A DNA stretch of 64,000 nt, from the NCBI GenBank assembly GCA_009746045.1, contig RPFO01000165.1:5193585-5257584 (forward strand), in the 5' to 3' direction. The DNA comes from Mesostigma viride. Its lineage: Eukaryota; Streptophyta; Mesostigmatophyceae; Mesostigmatales; Mesostigmataceae. Below are positions 1 to 11,819 of this stretch, piece after piece (position 1 is the first letter of the stretch; the number at the start of each line of letters is the position of its first letter). Both the position numbers and the translations under genes were made by a program. Below the pieces are notes generated by a model. That model was not told where the DNA came from. It saw only the letters and a list, made by a program, of their open reading frames with translations, and did not search any database.

Positions 1-557
1 GCAAGTCCCAGGCGGCTGCCACCATATAACACCCCCAGAGACAACAAACGAACAAACAAACAAAAGAGGGTGGGTGGGTGGGGAAAACTGATAAAGCATG
101 CGCCGCCATGTCTTCCTCAATAAATTGGCTGCATTGCATGCGCACGGTGACGGATGCAAGTCCGGTACAGTCCTGGCGCGGCGCCCAGGTGCCACTGACC
201 AGTTGTACTACAAAGAACCCATTTGTACTGATTCTTTCAACATTGTACTACGTTTAGTCACTGTCTACTTCAACCCAGGTGGTCATACCACCTCCTAGGC
301 AGGTTGTGCTACACCTGAACGAATCTTTACTAGCCTGAGCTAGTTTGAACTAGTTTGAAGTAGATTGTACTACCCTGTAGTACCAATGAAGTACTTTGAA
401 CTACATCCAAGTACTTGGAAGCAGTCCAGAGGTCATTTTCAGGGACTTTCACCCTTTCCAGGAGCATTTCTCGCAGATCATCCATGAGGCAGCGGCACCG
501 ACTCGCACTCCGCTCCCCTAGTCGCAAATCAGGGAATCCAGATCGTAAGATCAACCA
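1..557 (-). mobile_element. A-short non-autonomous element, partial
   Basis: Reverse complement of the short family A derivative that is complete at 60660-61337. Read on the minus strand, its 5' terminus TGGTTGATC lies at 557 and it runs to the window start, which cuts off its 3' end. It contains the G-rich linker (about 66-80 on the plus strand), the 5' array of TTCAA/GTAGTACAA motifs (about 310-420) and no coding sequence. It abuts the 3' end of the next minus-strand element at 558 with no spacer, so the two form a head-to-tail pair. Confidence 0.85.
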
Positions 558-1046
558 TCCTCTGTGCATGCTTTCAGGTTCACTTTGTTTGAGAAGGCAC
601 CAGAACTTGTTTATTGCAAAATTATATGCTTAAGCCGCTTGCAGGCCTTGGTAGACCGAGAGACTGGCAAATTGTGCGCAAGTCCCAGGCGGCTGCCACC
701 ATATAACACCCGCATCTCCAACCTGGCCGTCCCCGGCCGCATCTGGAGTGGTTGTAGAGGGGGAAGCCCTAGCGTGGCTGCTAGAGTGCGCCTCCCCTGC
801 ACCTGTCAACGCAGGTACCCGCAGAGCCCTAGTGTATCCACTAGAGTGCGCCCCGCCGGCTCTGTCCAAGGCAGGATACGGTCGAAGTTGAGCCAAACCG
901 GAAATCAGGATGATGGCGCGACGCCCAAAACCAGCAGGGCCCCAGCGTGTCCGCTGGAGTGCGCCCTGCCGACTCCTCCAACGGAGCTGCATCGTTTTAT
1001 ACTGCGCCCCCCGGCCTAGACCGGGGCAGGCGCATCCCCACACTTG
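558..1046 (-). promoter_or_regulatory. Family A 3' noncoding region
   Basis: Downstream of the YR stop on the minus strand. It contains a TATAAAA box (reverse complement near 993-1000), three hairpin-forming repeats beginning GCGCACT (about 940-965, 826-853 and 764-792), the block shared with family B (GGCCAGGTTGGAGATGCGGG), an AATAAA signal and the terminal GCACAGAGGA. The same organisation recurs at 39961-40450 and 60171-60659. Confidence 0.7.
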
Positions 1047-4000
1047 CTACTGCCAGTGTGAACTCCACTGAGCGGGGGGGAACTCCTCAGCCAGCAACCA
1101 CACCCACCGCGGCACTTGCACCGCTAGAGCACGGTGCAGGCCCACGTAGTGGTCCACCGACTTGAACTGGCGCCAACGCCCGCGCTTCTGGATGTCTGGG
1201 AGTGAAACGCCCTGCAGGTAGTCGTACGTTGCCCCACCATGTCGCATGGAGTAGGGCGGAAACATCCCCCGCAGGCCCAGAACATCCCACGCCGCGTGCC
1301 ACCGACGAGAGAACTGGCTGTAGTTGAGGCTCCCAAACAAGGGCTCCTCGGGCTCCCGCCCAGCGCACAGGCGCTCGAGCACGTACAGCGAGAGGGGATC
1401 CTGCACCACCACCGCCTGTGCACCCCCCTTGGCTGTCTTGGGATCCCGCAGAAGAAGCGCGCCCAGTCCCCGCTGCCCCAGGCGACGGTCGCCGCGCAGC
1501 GCCACGTCCCCCACTCGGAGCTTGAAGGCCTCCCCGATGCGCAGGTATTGCTGGAAAGTGATGACGCACACGGCTGCTGCCATGGGCGCCCCCTGCCAGC
1601 GGAGGATCTGCACCACCAGGTAGAGCAGCTCCCACGGCACCGGATTGGGGCTATGCGTTTGCACGCGTCGCTGCCACCCGTACAGGAGCCGGCGGGCCTC
1701 GCGCCACCCCTGCACTTGGCTGGGGTAGTACAGTTGCAGCCCACACAGCGCCCTCATGCACATGGAACGCCCTGCTCCCCCTCCATCCTCGTAGACAGAC
1801 ACGAGCCACTCGCAGAACACGCTCTCCGCTTCCTCCGGCGGTACAGCACCATAGGGCTCAGCCCACAGGAGGTACGCGATCACTGCGCGATGGTAGCTGC
1901 GCAGGGTCGCGGGCAGCACGGTGCTCTCCAGCAGTTCCTGCCGCCCTCCCGGCCCCGGGTTACTCTCCACATCGCCATCGGCGGTAAGGTCCCGCACCCA
2001 CCGGCCCCGGCTGGGCGCGTCAGCGGGGTTTCGCTCCGAGCGGATGTACACCCAGTGGTACCTGGTGTTGCTGGCACAGCCCAGGGCGGCAGCGCGGCGG
2101 CACCACGTGTTGAGGCGGTAAGATGATGACCGCCCCTTCACCAGTGCGCCCAGAACGGCGGTGTTATCCACCAGCCGTACGTGCCGTCGCCCCCACCGGC
2201 CCGCGTGCGCAGCCCCCACTCCAGGCTCTGCACGGCTGCGCGCGCCTCTTTCTCATTGATGTGCGCCCCCGCGTCCCTCCACCGGTGTTTCACCGCCACA
2301 CGCCAGCGGGCGGTCGCCACCGCCCGATGTTCCCTCTCCCCCGTTCGCTCCACACCGACCTCTTCCGACCCGACACACAGAGTCTTCCACCCCTTCATTT
2401 CGCGGCAGTTGGACAAAGCCTTCACGTCTGCCTCTGCCAGACGGGCGTACACCACACCGGAGCCCCGGCTCGACGCGTCACTGGCCACGACGGTGGTGTC
2501 CAGTGGCTGGTTGCGCTGCGCATGCACCAGGGGAGCCAGGCAGACAGCCGCCCAGAGCTCCCGGCGCACACTTGCCCAGAGTTGGAAGCGTCCTCCCTTG
2601 CGGAGGGCCAGCACTTGGTGGAGCATCCTGTAGGCGTGGAACCAGGTGCTTAGCAGACTCCTGCGCAGCAGCTGGATCCATACCCAGCGTCCCAGTAGGG
2701 AGGCCAACTCATGGTAGCTTGCACGTCCCCGGGCCAGCACCGCCTCGGTGTCGTGGACCAGGAGGGCCAGTCGCTTCGCCGACGGCCACAAGCTCCCATC
2801 TTGGTGAAACTCGATGCCCAGGATCTCCACAGCTTGACCTCCGCGCCCGCTCGACCTTTTTCTCATTCACCACCAGGCCAGCTGGCGCGTAGCACTCGGT
2901 GCATGCGCGGTCCAGCAGCGCGTTCGCCTCCGCTGCGCTGCGCGCGTGTGTGGTGCCCAGGTCGTCGATCATGACCAACTGCGCCGGCCGAGGAGGGTCC
3001 TCGGGCAGCAGCTGCCAGTCAAGTTCGGCGGCCCCCACCAACTCCATCCACTCCCGTCCTCCCTCACGCACTGTGCGCACCCCGAGCTGATGCATCGGGA
3101 CGCTCACACTCAGCCCGGGGTTCAGCTTCCCCGGCCCGAACAGGGTCTGCATGTGCGCCACCTGCGCCAGCAGGACCGAGTGAGACCACCCCATCACCAG
3201 AACACGGAACCTGGGATAGAGCCGGCGGCGCTCCCCGGGCTGGCCGACCAGACTGGGGGCAGCGCGAACCACTCCCGCCACTCCGTTGGCACGGAGAAGC
3301 GGTAGTAGTACGTCTCCAGGTCCGTTTTGCTCGAGTAGCTGGGCGCGCCCCCTGCCATCTCGGCCACCGCCCCCACATCTGGCAGGTAACAGCCGCCAGG
3401 GGTGGGGAACTTGTCGTTGCTCTGCACCATGTTGCAGATGAGTCGCTGGCGCTGGGCTGACGGGTCCACCACCCCTGGATCGCGCTTGGGCACGCCGAAC
3501 AGGCCGTTGGTGACCGGGGGCTCCTCCTCGCTGTAGTCTGTCATCCCGGTCTCCGCCAGCCGCACGCTCAGGCGCGCGTACTCTGTGTCGCTCGCACAGC
3601 CATGCGTCACTCGCCTTCGACGCCCTGGCTGCACTACCTCCTCCTCCCTCAAAATATTTTTTATGTTGCCATATACCTCCCTCCACTGGGGGGGAGGCAG
3701 TCCATCAGCGGCACGCTGCCCGCCACTCCGCCCGCGGGCAGCGCAAGTCTCTCTGGGACAATCATTTCATATTGCCCGTCGGGCCCATAGGGCCCAGACT
3801 CAACGTCATGCACCAGGTCCTCTGCCGCTACGGCTCTCAGCCGGCGCTCATGGACCTGGGCGGCAATCTCCAGCCCTTGTAGGGCCGCCTGCTGGGCAGC
3901 GGTGCAGGGAGCCGTTGCCGTCGCCCCGCTAGTGCCGCGCCCTGGGGGCCCGCCGGCAGGCGTGGCCATTGCTGGCCCCGCCCCACACCCGGCCGCCCCC

Positions 4001-4180
4001 ACAGGCGGTTCCCGTGTCCCCCCCACATCCAGTTCAGGCCTTCCACGAGCCGGACCATGAGCAGCAAGCGTGCCCGCCGCCGCGTGGCTCGCTGCAGCCT
4101 GCGTCGTGAGCGCAGGCGGGACCGGTCGAGGGGCTGGACGGCCGGAACTGGGAGGGGGAACACGCCGCGCCCCCTCACTT
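1047..4180 (-). pseudogene. Family A ORF2: RT-RNase H-2A-tyrosine recombinase (frameshifted)
   Basis: Reading the minus strand from about 4180: a basic N-terminal linker, RT with the first catalytic Asp in KTDLETYYYRF, the MGWSHSV motif and the MIDDLG catalytic pair; then RNase H with DAS, INEKE, RLVDN and NPADAP; then the 2A-like motif at 1950-1979; then YR with LRIGE, YSMRH and the nucleophile in DHYVGLH. The final 390-codon part (2219-1047) is open through RH end, 2A and YR. Upstream the frame changes near 2140-2220, 2840 and 3240, so the polyprotein cannot be made as read. Some changes lie in G/C runs and could be read errors. Confidence 0.85.
1950..1979 (-). other. 2A-like ribosome-skipping motif
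   Basis: Encodes DGDVESNPGP, matching the D-(V/I)-E-x-N-P-G-P consensus of 2A peptides, between the last RNase H Asp (NPADAPSRG) and the start of YR. Confidence 0.85.
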
Positions 4181-4643
4181 CTGCTTGTTGCTGGCGGAGG
4201 AGGAGGCCACCGCCCCCCATCCACCTTGGCCAGCACCGCCGCGCTGACCCGCGCGTCGTGCTCCTTCTTGGCGGCCTTGAGAGCCCGTCGCGCCGCCCTC
4301 GTCCGCTGGCTGCCGCTCTCCACCACCGGCAGCACGAAGGCGGCCTGGGCGACCCACGCGCCCTGGCCCCGCTCGCTCTCCACCACCATGAGTGACTCCA
4401 CGATGCGTGCAAAGTACTCCATGCACGCGAGCTCGGTCACCGCCGTGACTCCCAGCTCCTTCACCGCCACGTCCAGGGCGTGGCACAGGTTGACCGCGAT
4501 GTCCATGCGCTCGCGACTCTGCCACCCGCTGGTCTGGCCTGGCCCACGGATGAACATGGGCTTCAGGCCCTCCAGCCGGGCCCGCAGACTGCCCCCGTAC
4601 CGGTCCTTGGCCGTTTGCAGGTACTCGGGCAGCACCCGCAGCT
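4175..4643 (-). pseudogene. Family A1 gag, C-terminal part
   Basis: Encodes the conserved gag core (NLCHALDVAVKELG, then TELACMEYFARIVES) and a lysine-rich end finishing in SNKQK at the stop 4177-4175. The upstream half is at 7143-8049; between them about eight bases of gag were lost at the insertion. ORF2 overlaps the gag end in another frame. Confidence 0.75.
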
Positions 4644-5281
4644 TGGTTGATCTTACGATCTGGATTCCCTGATTTGCGACTAAGGGGAGCGGAGTGCGAG
4701 TCGGTGCCGCTGCCTCATGGATGATCTGCGAGAAATGCTCATGGAAAGGGTGAAAGTCCCTGAAAATGACCACTGGACTGTTTCCAAGTACTTGGATGTA
4801 GTTCAAAGTACTTCATTGGTACTACAGGGTAGTACAATCTACTTCAAACTAGTTCAAACTAGCTCAGCCTAGTAAAGATTCGTTCAGGTGTAGCACAACC
4901 TGCCTAGGAGGTGGTATGACCACCTGGGTTGAAGTAGACAGTGACTAAACGTAGTACAATGTCGAAAGAATCAGTACAAGTGGGTTCTTTGTAGTACAAC
5001 TGTTCAGTGGCACCTGGGCGCCGCGCCAGTACTGTACCGGACTTGCATTCGTCACCGTGCGCATGCAATGCAGCCAATTTATTGAGGAAGACATGGCGGC
5101 GCATGCTTTATCAGTTTTCCCCACCCACCCACCCTCTTTTGTTTGTTTGTTTGTTTGTTCGTTTGTTGTCTCTGGGGGTGTTATATGGTGGCAGCCGCCT
5201 GGGACTTGCGCACAATTTGCCAGTCTCTCGGTCTACCAAGGCCTGCAAGCGGCTGAAGCATATAATTTTGCAAAAAAAAAA
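4644..5281 (+). mobile_element. A-short element, 3' truncated with A-tract
   Basis: Plus-strand A-short beginning with TGGTTGATC inside the opposite-strand A1 gag. It carries the 5' noncoding array, the CCCCACCC linker followed by GTTT repeats and the 3' region up to ATAATTTTGC. It then ends in a run of ten A (5272-5281) instead of continuing through AATAAA. The following bases belong to a minus-strand A2 fragment. The same arrangement recurs at 23377-24014, so this nest predates the segmental duplication. Confidence 0.8.
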
Positions 5282-7080
5282 TTATATTGCCATATACCTC
5301 CCTCCACTGGGGGGGGAGGCAGTCCATCAGCGGCACGCTGCCCGCCACTCCGCCCGCGGGCAGCGCAAGTCTCTCCGGGGCAATTATTTCATATTGCCCG
5401 TCGGGCCCATAGGGCCCAGACTCAACGTCATGCACCAGGTCCTCTGCCGCTACGGCTCTCAGCCGGCGCTCATGGACCTGGGCGGCAATCTCCAGCCCTT
5501 GTAGGGCCGCCTGCTGGGCCGCAGTGCAGGGGGTCACTAAGGACACCCTGCTGGTACCGCAACCCGCGGGCTCCTGGGCAACAGGTGCGGGCAAAGCCAT
5601 CCGCATGCCACCGACAGGACCCGTTTCAGGCGGTTCCTGTGCTCCCCTCCACAACCAGTTGAGGCCATCCACGATTCGCGCGCTGCGCAGGAGCAGGGCC
5701 CGCCGCCGCATGGCCCGCTGATACCTACGTCGGGACCGTAGGCGCGCGCGGTCGAGGGGCTTGATGGCCACCTCTGGGAGGGGGAATACACCTCGCCCTC
5801 TCACTTCTTCTGGGAAGAGCCCGCCACTCCTCCCTCCGCCTTGTCCTCCTTTCCTCGCGCCGACGCCAACGCATCGCGCTCCTTCTTGTGTGCCCGCAGC
5901 GCTCGTCGGGCCGCCCGCGTGCGGACACCCCCTGCCGGCCGGTAGGGCAGCATGTACCCGGACGCGTTCCAAGACCCGCTGGTCTCCACCAGCAGGAGAG
6001 CCTCCACGCAGAGCGCCAGGTACTCCACGCCCGCCAGCTCGCTGCACACGTTGGGACTGAGCTCCTTGTTGAGCGTATCCCAGACGTGGCACAGGTTCTG
6101 GGCCAGCTCCATCCTCTCCTTGGATGCCCACCCAAGTCCCGTCCCCTCCTTCTGCTGGCGCAGCACGGGGGCCCTTTGCACGTTCAGCCAGGCCACCATG
6201 TTGCCGTTGTGGCCCTGTATGGCGGTCTCCATGTGCTTGGGGGCCGTGCGCTGGTGGTACTTGTGGTCTTCCACGTCCCACACCACGCTGAGCGCCCGCC
6301 CCGCCGGCAGGTACTCGAGCAGGTTGACCCCGCGGGTAACTGGCAGGTCGGTCAACCTCCCACCTGTGCCCCGGCCACCCGCGCGCCCTCGCCCGCTCCC
6401 CTCCGAGTCGCTGCTCGTGCTGTCGCTGGACGTGCACCGGCAGTGCCGATGCCCGCACTCGCGGCACTTGGACCGCTTGCTCTCTCGTTTCCTCTGCCCA
6501 CCTTGGGCTGCTGCGAACGCCATGTGGTACGGGGTTCCAGCCGCTGGCACCCAGGTACCGTACGCGGTACCCGCTGGTGGGTAGGGCTGAGGCCAGGCTG
6601 CACCCATCTGCCCTGGGTAGGCGTACGCTGGGCCCTGCGTTCTTTCCACGCCTGTCGGTGTGCCCGGGTACCCATGGGGCCCGCTTGTCCACCCGGCAGG
6701 GCTGGGCCCTGCTGCCCCCGCCCCCCCCATGCGCCTCCTTCCTGCACGCTGGGTGCTGGCACCCGTACTGCGGCTCCCAACCCCTGGGCGCCGCCAATCC
6801 CCAGCTGTTGGAAGCCCCCCATGAGGGCATTCATCTGCGCCATCATTTCTGGGCTCAGTCCCATTCCGGCCGCCCCGTCCCCCTTGGCACGGCGCGGGAG
6901 ACCTGCTTTCTCCTCCTTGCCTCCCCCGCGCGCGCCCGCTTTTAAAGTGCCTGAGCGTGGCACTGCAGACACCCCCTCGCCTCCCCCAAAACTAGCGCCA
7001 GCCGCGTTTGCCAAGCTCCTCCCTGCATTTGCAAGCTGTTTCCTGCCATCCCCTCCGACGACAGGCGCCGTATTATTATT
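5282..7080 (-). pseudogene. Family A2 fragment: gag plus start of ORF2
   Basis: On the minus strand, gag A2 runs from about 7060 to the stop at 5801. It holds a Gly/Ala-rich N part, a Tyr/Pro/Gly-rich stretch, the cysteine cluster KCRECGHRHCRC, a Ser-rich patch and the core NLCHVWDTLNKEL. A one-base shift in the G run near 6720 splits it into two frames (7014-6352 and 6730-5801). ORF2 begins in an overlapping frame (RGRGVFPLP) and is cut off near 5285 within GPYGPDGQYE...VYGN. The gag N-terminal SAP-like region is missing. Confidence 0.75.
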
Positions 7081-7142
7081 ATTATTATTGTTATTATTTT
7101 TTTTTTTTTTGAGAAGGCACCAGAACTTGTTTATTGCAAAAT
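7081..7142 (-). terminator. Polyadenylated family A 3' end
   Basis: Minus strand reads ATAATTTTGCAATAAAC (AATAAA at 7135-7130), then 19 bases, then 14 A (7110-7097) and AAT repeats. Intact elements continue after this point with ACAAAGTG... to the terminus. The A run therefore looks like the tail of a cleaved and polyadenylated transcript copied back into DNA, and it maps the cleavage site to just after CCTTCTC. Confidence 0.75.
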
Positions 7143-7329
7143 TATTAGTCCTCCACCTCCCAAGGGATGCTGGTGGCAGTCCCCGGCAGGGCGACCCCCT
7201 TGGTCATGGGCACAGCCAACACCTGGCCGCTCGCTGGGTTGGCGCGACCCGGTAGGCGGTCCCTGCGGCGCCGGCTGCTGCTGCGCCGGCCCGAGTCGCT
7301 GCTGCTGTCGCTGCTGCTGCTGCTGCCGC

Positions 7330-7365
<36 letters not shown>

Positions 7366-8049
7366 AACGGCACGTGCGATGGCGGCACTTGGGACACTTG
7401 GCTGCCTTGGCTCGCGCAGGTGCTGGGGCCACTGGTTTGGCGCCGGGCAGGATTGTCCCACCCCCCCGCGCCCCTTGCTGGGCCGCTGGGTGTGAACTGT
7501 GCAAGGGATACCCCTCTGCAGGCTCCTCGTCCCCCGCCACGGACGCGGGGGCCGTCACCCATCCCCCCTGGCCGCCCCGGGGCTCTTCCCCAGTGCCTGG
7601 GCCTCCAGCCCCCTGCCACCCGGCTCCCCAGTACCCCGGGGGGGGAGCAGGCACCCAGTAACCGCCCCCTGGCACTGCTCCTTCCCCTGCCCCACTGGTG
7701 TACCCCCATGGAGGGGCTACCCCCGTGGCGTGCAGGCCACCAGCCCACAGTGGGGCTATCCCGGGGTGGGTTTGAGGGGTGTGCCCACCCGGCACTCGCA
7801 GTGCAGGGCCCAATGGGGGGTGCCCTCCTCCCTGCAAGCCGGCAGGGCCCACCCCCACCCCCCCCTGCACCCATCACCCCCTTTCCACCCATGACGGCGC
7901 CCATGCGGGCCATCATGGCGGGGTCCATGGCCAACAGGTGGGCCCCCGCAGTCCCTCCCTTGCCACCGCTGCGCCCCCCCCCCACAGTTGGGGCCGTGCC
8001 CCCTACCCCCTTTCCCCTGGCCCCTCCAGCCACCAGGGGGGTGCCTCCC
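7143..8049 (-). pseudogene. Family A1 gag, N-terminal part
   Basis: Minus-strand gag A1: Gly-rich N part (AMDPAMMARMGAVMGG), Tyr/Gly/Pro-rich stretch, the cysteine cluster KCPKCRHRTCRC, a poly-Ser tract from an AGC repeat and an Arg/Ser stretch, ending in IPWEVEDY where the polyadenylated fragment joins. It is shifted between two frames near 7640-7870. B copy 1 cuts it at 8050. It matches 56106-56634 plus 61338-61820. Confidence 0.75.
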
Positions 8050-8799
8050 TGATTGATCTTACGATCGGGATTCCCTGATTTTGCCTGGGGGAGCGGAGGG
8101 ATGGAGGTGCGCCGCTACCTTGGAGGCGCTACACCGTTGCCCAGTGGTGCAAGTCGACATGCGGGAGCCAAACGGGGTGGCCACGCCCTCTCTGGAGGGT
8201 CTGACAGCCTTGGATGGGCCTCAGATGTAGTTCGAACTAGGTCAAAGTTAGTACAGGTAGTTCAAACTAGTTCAAACGAGTTCAATCTACTTCAACTAGT
8301 ATCCAGGGACCCTCAAGATATGCCAGGTGGTTGCTGAACGGTTCTGGCATGACAGAACATGTGTGACATCATAAAAATGTAGTACAATGTTGAAAAAAGT
8401 AGTATCAGGGTCCTAGATCTAGTACAGTAGTATTCTGAGGTCATTCTTACATGGAGCGCCGCGCCAGCGGGGCGCCGCACTTGCGTGTGTCACGGATGCA
8501 ACGTTGATGCGATGTATTTCAAGGTGGTGATGGCTGCCAAGCCAGCTTATCAGTTTTCAACACAACTAGAGCAATACTTCACCGTTTTTGACAAAGTTGG
8601 TGTCAAACTAATCGTGAGACAATAGCCGACAACATTTTGACGGTTTTCGCACCAAGTTTTGACGGGTTTGCGCAACGGGAGTAAAAGTCCGCAAGGTAGA
8701 ACTGAGTGACAAATTTTCAGTCCGAAATTTTTCTCAGTCTCCAAGATTGCGGAATATTGAGCCTAGTTGTGAGAAATTTCTTCATCTTTGAATTCTATA
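8050..8799 (+). promoter_or_regulatory. Family B 5' noncoding region
   Basis: From the terminus to the gag ATG. It has a phased array at about 8227-8305 built from ACTAGTTCAA-like ten-base units, a GTAGTACAA motif group, a CCGCGCCAGCGGGGCGCC block and TTATCAGTTTTC (about 8549-8560), the point where B-short departs from the full element. No TATA box is obvious just upstream of gag. Confidence 0.65.
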
Positions 8800-9510
8800 A
8801 TGGCTAGTGATCACGAAGACACCACCCTTGAGGCAGTAGACCGAGATTTCTTATTAAATGTGAAAAAATCGTATTTTCAGGGGGGCAAGGAGCTGTTAAC
8901 GACTTTGAAGTTCTTGACTGAGTATCTCGGTCCAAACTGGGCCCAAAGGCTTACTACTATGTCTGAGGGTCGTTTGACATCCTTGGGACAGTTTCTCAAG
9001 ACTGCAGGGCTCCAGATTAGTGAGGGGTCAAGTGATTCCGACATGGGTTCCATGTTGTGCAAGGCCATTACTCTAGAGATGAAGAAGCCCCCAGTGGCCA
9101 CTGGGGGCAAGGGGAAGACTGGTCCAGCCAGGGGCGAAAGGACCCGAAAGGATCCTCCCAGCAACGGCACCGACGAGGAAGAGGAGGACGCGACGAGCTC
9201 TGAGGATTTTTTGGACGCGCGCGAGCAGCTGGCCCCTGCTGCTGCTCGCGCCAAGGGAAAGAAGTCTCAGGGCAGGAACCGAAAGCTGGCAGAGAATGCT
9301 GCCCTTCTGGCGGGCGTCCGCGAGCTCATCGGAGCGGAGTTGCAAGCCCTGGCGCGGGGGAAGAGGAGGGACGCGAGGAAAGGGAAGAGCCAGCGCGAGG
9401 ACAAGGGGGGCAAGGGCCATCCGAAGAGCAAGCGCCAGGAGAAGAGACGCGCGCGGCGCGGGAGCAGCCCAGGCTCGACAGACACCAGCAGTGGGAGCGA
9501 CGAGAGTCGC

Positions 9511-9581
<71 letters not shown>

Positions 9582-10322
9582 TCCGACAGCGAGAGCAGAG
9601 GCCGTGGCAGGGGCAGGGGTGGCGCTCGGTCGCGCCGCGACAAGTCCCGGGAGCGACGTGGGCATGGCAGGGGCCGTTCTGCGGAGCCCAAGGGGCGTCG
9701 GGATCGCTCCCGCGAGCGTCGCAAGGAGCGGCAGCGGTCCAGCAGCCGGAGCACGAGTCGGGACTCCTCCCAGCGGAGCTCGCGTCGATCGCGGGAGCGT
9801 GTGAGGGAGAGAGACCTGCGCCGAACCACCAAGGGGGTGCGTCTCCCCCGGCGAGCTTTCAAAGTGGCCTGGCGCCTGTTGGTCAAGGACCGCGACGACA
9901 GGGTGCTGCCGCTGCAGGTGCTGGATGCGCGCCAGGTCGCGCACGGGAGCCTGCAGGCCCGCTTGGCCCTTCGCAAGGAGCAGGAGGGCGTTGGGGCTGC
10001 ACCGGGAGCCCCCCGCGGGTGGAAGAACAGCACGCACCATCTGGTGTGCAACAACCTGACCTACATTCTGGATGTGGCCATCCAAGAGCTGGGGGAGGAT
10101 GTGGTGACGGAGCTGGCCTGCTTCGAGTACCTGGCGCGTGTGGTCGAGGCGTTCCTCATGGTGGAGAAGACCAGCGGCTGGAACAACGGGGCGATGCACC
10201 TGCTGCCACTGGTGGAGGGCAGTACTATTGGAAGCGCAGCAGCCCGGGCAGCGCGGAAGGCGGCTCGCCAGGAGGCGGAGCTGGCATCGGCGGCGGCGGC
10301 GGCGGCCAAAAAGGACAAGTGA
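8800..10322 (+). pseudogene. Family B gag, copy 1 (frameshifted in CAG repeat)
   Basis: Starts MASDHEDTTLEAVDRDF. It is the same protein as the intact gag at 25329-26825. Here the trinucleotide repeat after DESR has expanded and one G is lost at its start (about 9510). The frame reads poly-Ala instead of poly-Ser and stops at 9804; the correct frame resumes downstream and ends KKDK at 10322. Confidence 0.85.
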
Positions 10323-11819
10323 GGGGCAGGGGTGTGCTCCCGCTGCCAGTGAAGATGGTCCCCCCGCTCGACCGCAGCCGCCTGCGATCCAACCGCAGGC
10401 TGCAGCGCGCTCTGCGTGCCAGAGCAAGGCTGCGGTGTCAAGAGCGGGCCACAAGGGGCCTGAACTGGCTGTGGGGCAGGACCCGGGAACGGTCCGGTGG
10501 ACCGGCGGTGCAGCAGCAGGCTATTACTGCGAGCCCCTGCACCGTCGCCCAAAGGGCCGCCCTACAAGGGATGGAGGATGCTGCCCGCGTCTACAACCGC
10601 CGGCTTACCGCCGTAGCGGAGGCGACAGACACGGGGGACGCAGAGCCCGCGCCATACGGGCCGGGCGGTCAATACGAAATTATTGACCCGGAGAGGCTGG
10701 CACTGCCAAAAGGAGGAGCTGCAGGTAGTGTCAAGCTGCTGGACTGCCTGCCGGAGGCATGGCAGAGGACGTATGAGGACATAAACAACATTCTACAAAG
10801 ATGCGACGCGGAGGCGGGGGCGTGGATGCGGCGGGGCCGGGTGTCTCATGGTTGTGCAAGCGATGCGGCGTACGCACGACTGAGCATCAGGCTGGCGGAG
10901 ACGCGGATGATCGAGTACAGTGAGGAGGCGCCCCTGTGGTGAACGGCTGTTTTGCCGTCCCCAAGAAAGACCCCGGGGTTGTGGAGCCCAGCGAACGACG
11001 GCAGCGGTTTATAGGGAATATGGTGCCGTGCAACCGGCGCTTCCTCAAGCCGCCTACCTGTTACCTGCCTAACTTGGGCGAGGTCGCTGAGCTGAGTGTG
11101 GGGGCGCCATGCTATTCGGGCAAGACAGACCTTGACACCTACTATTACCGGTTCGAGGTACCTGAGAGCTGGCGCCCCTATTTCTCGCTGCCCCCCGTGT
11201 GGTCCGATGAGGTCGGCCAGCTGGGACGACGGCGAAAGTTGTACCCCAGGTTCCGGGTCCTTGTCATGGGCTGGAGCCACTCGGTGGTCCTTGCACAGGT
11301 TGCCCACCTGCACTGTCTCTACGGGGCGGGAGTGCTCGATGCCAAGAGAGGGCTGTCATATCCCATGCACTTGATGGGGGTGCGCACAGTGCGCGGGGAT
11401 GGCATGGACCGGCTGGAGTTGGTGGAGAGCGCGGCCAGTGCAGCGTGGCGGCTGCTGCCGGAGGATCCCCCACATCCCGCTCAGCTGGTCATGATCGATG
11501 ATCTGGGGGTCACCCATGGGCGGAGCGCGGAGGAGACCAACGCCGTGCTCACCAAGGCGTGCGAGGAGAGCTACGGTCCCAAGGGGTTGGTGGTCAACGA
11601 GAAGAAGGTGGAGAGAGCTGAGGAGGGGCGCCCGGTGGAAATCTTGGGGATTGAGTTCTGCCAGGACGGGTCCATGCGGCCGAGCGCGGCCCGGATGGCG
11701 GCCTTGCATGGTGCGCGACACGCAGGCAATGCTGGGGCGTGGACGGGCCACTTACCACCAACTGGCCTCGTTGCTGGGACGGTGGGTGTGGGTCCACTTG
11801 CTGCGTCGGGGTCTACTGT
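10310..11819 (+). pseudogene. Family B ORF2, linker and RT part, copy 1
   Basis: Overlaps the gag end in the -1 frame (VRGRGVLPLP), then DRSRLRSNRRLQ, RGLNWLWG and PYGPGGQYEIIDPERLALP, ending at a stop at 10942. The next frame starts VNGCFAVPKKDPGVV and holds RT with KTDLDTYYYRFEVP, MGWSHSVVLAQ and MIDDLG. A 4-base insertion (CATG near 11706) shifts the frame again before the TIR element. The shift at 10937 is shared with copy 2 and is probably one lost C. Confidence 0.8.

Larger units (their letters stand above)
558..4643 (-). mobile_element. Family A1 DIRS-like retrotransposon, 3' portion
   Basis: Minus-strand family A copy. From 4643 downward it holds the gag C-terminal part, ORF2 (RT-RH-2A-YR), the 3' noncoding region and the terminal GCACAGAGGA at 558. 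Its gag is interrupted at 4644 by a plus-strand A-short and other fragments; the N-terminal gag part continues at 7143-8049. The 5' end is missing because B copy 1 begins at 8050. Several frameshifts make it a dead copy. Confidence 0.8.

Noticed and set aside
1239-2126. Long ORFs antisense to RT, RNase H and YR
   Set aside because: Shadows of GC-rich coding sequence; the sense strand carries the catalytic motifs.
10930-10945. Programmed frameshift between GAGGCGCCCCTGTGGTG frames in family B ORF2
   Set aside because: Family A is in frame at the homologous place with one more C; all B copies here descend from one source, so a shared one-base loss is simpler.
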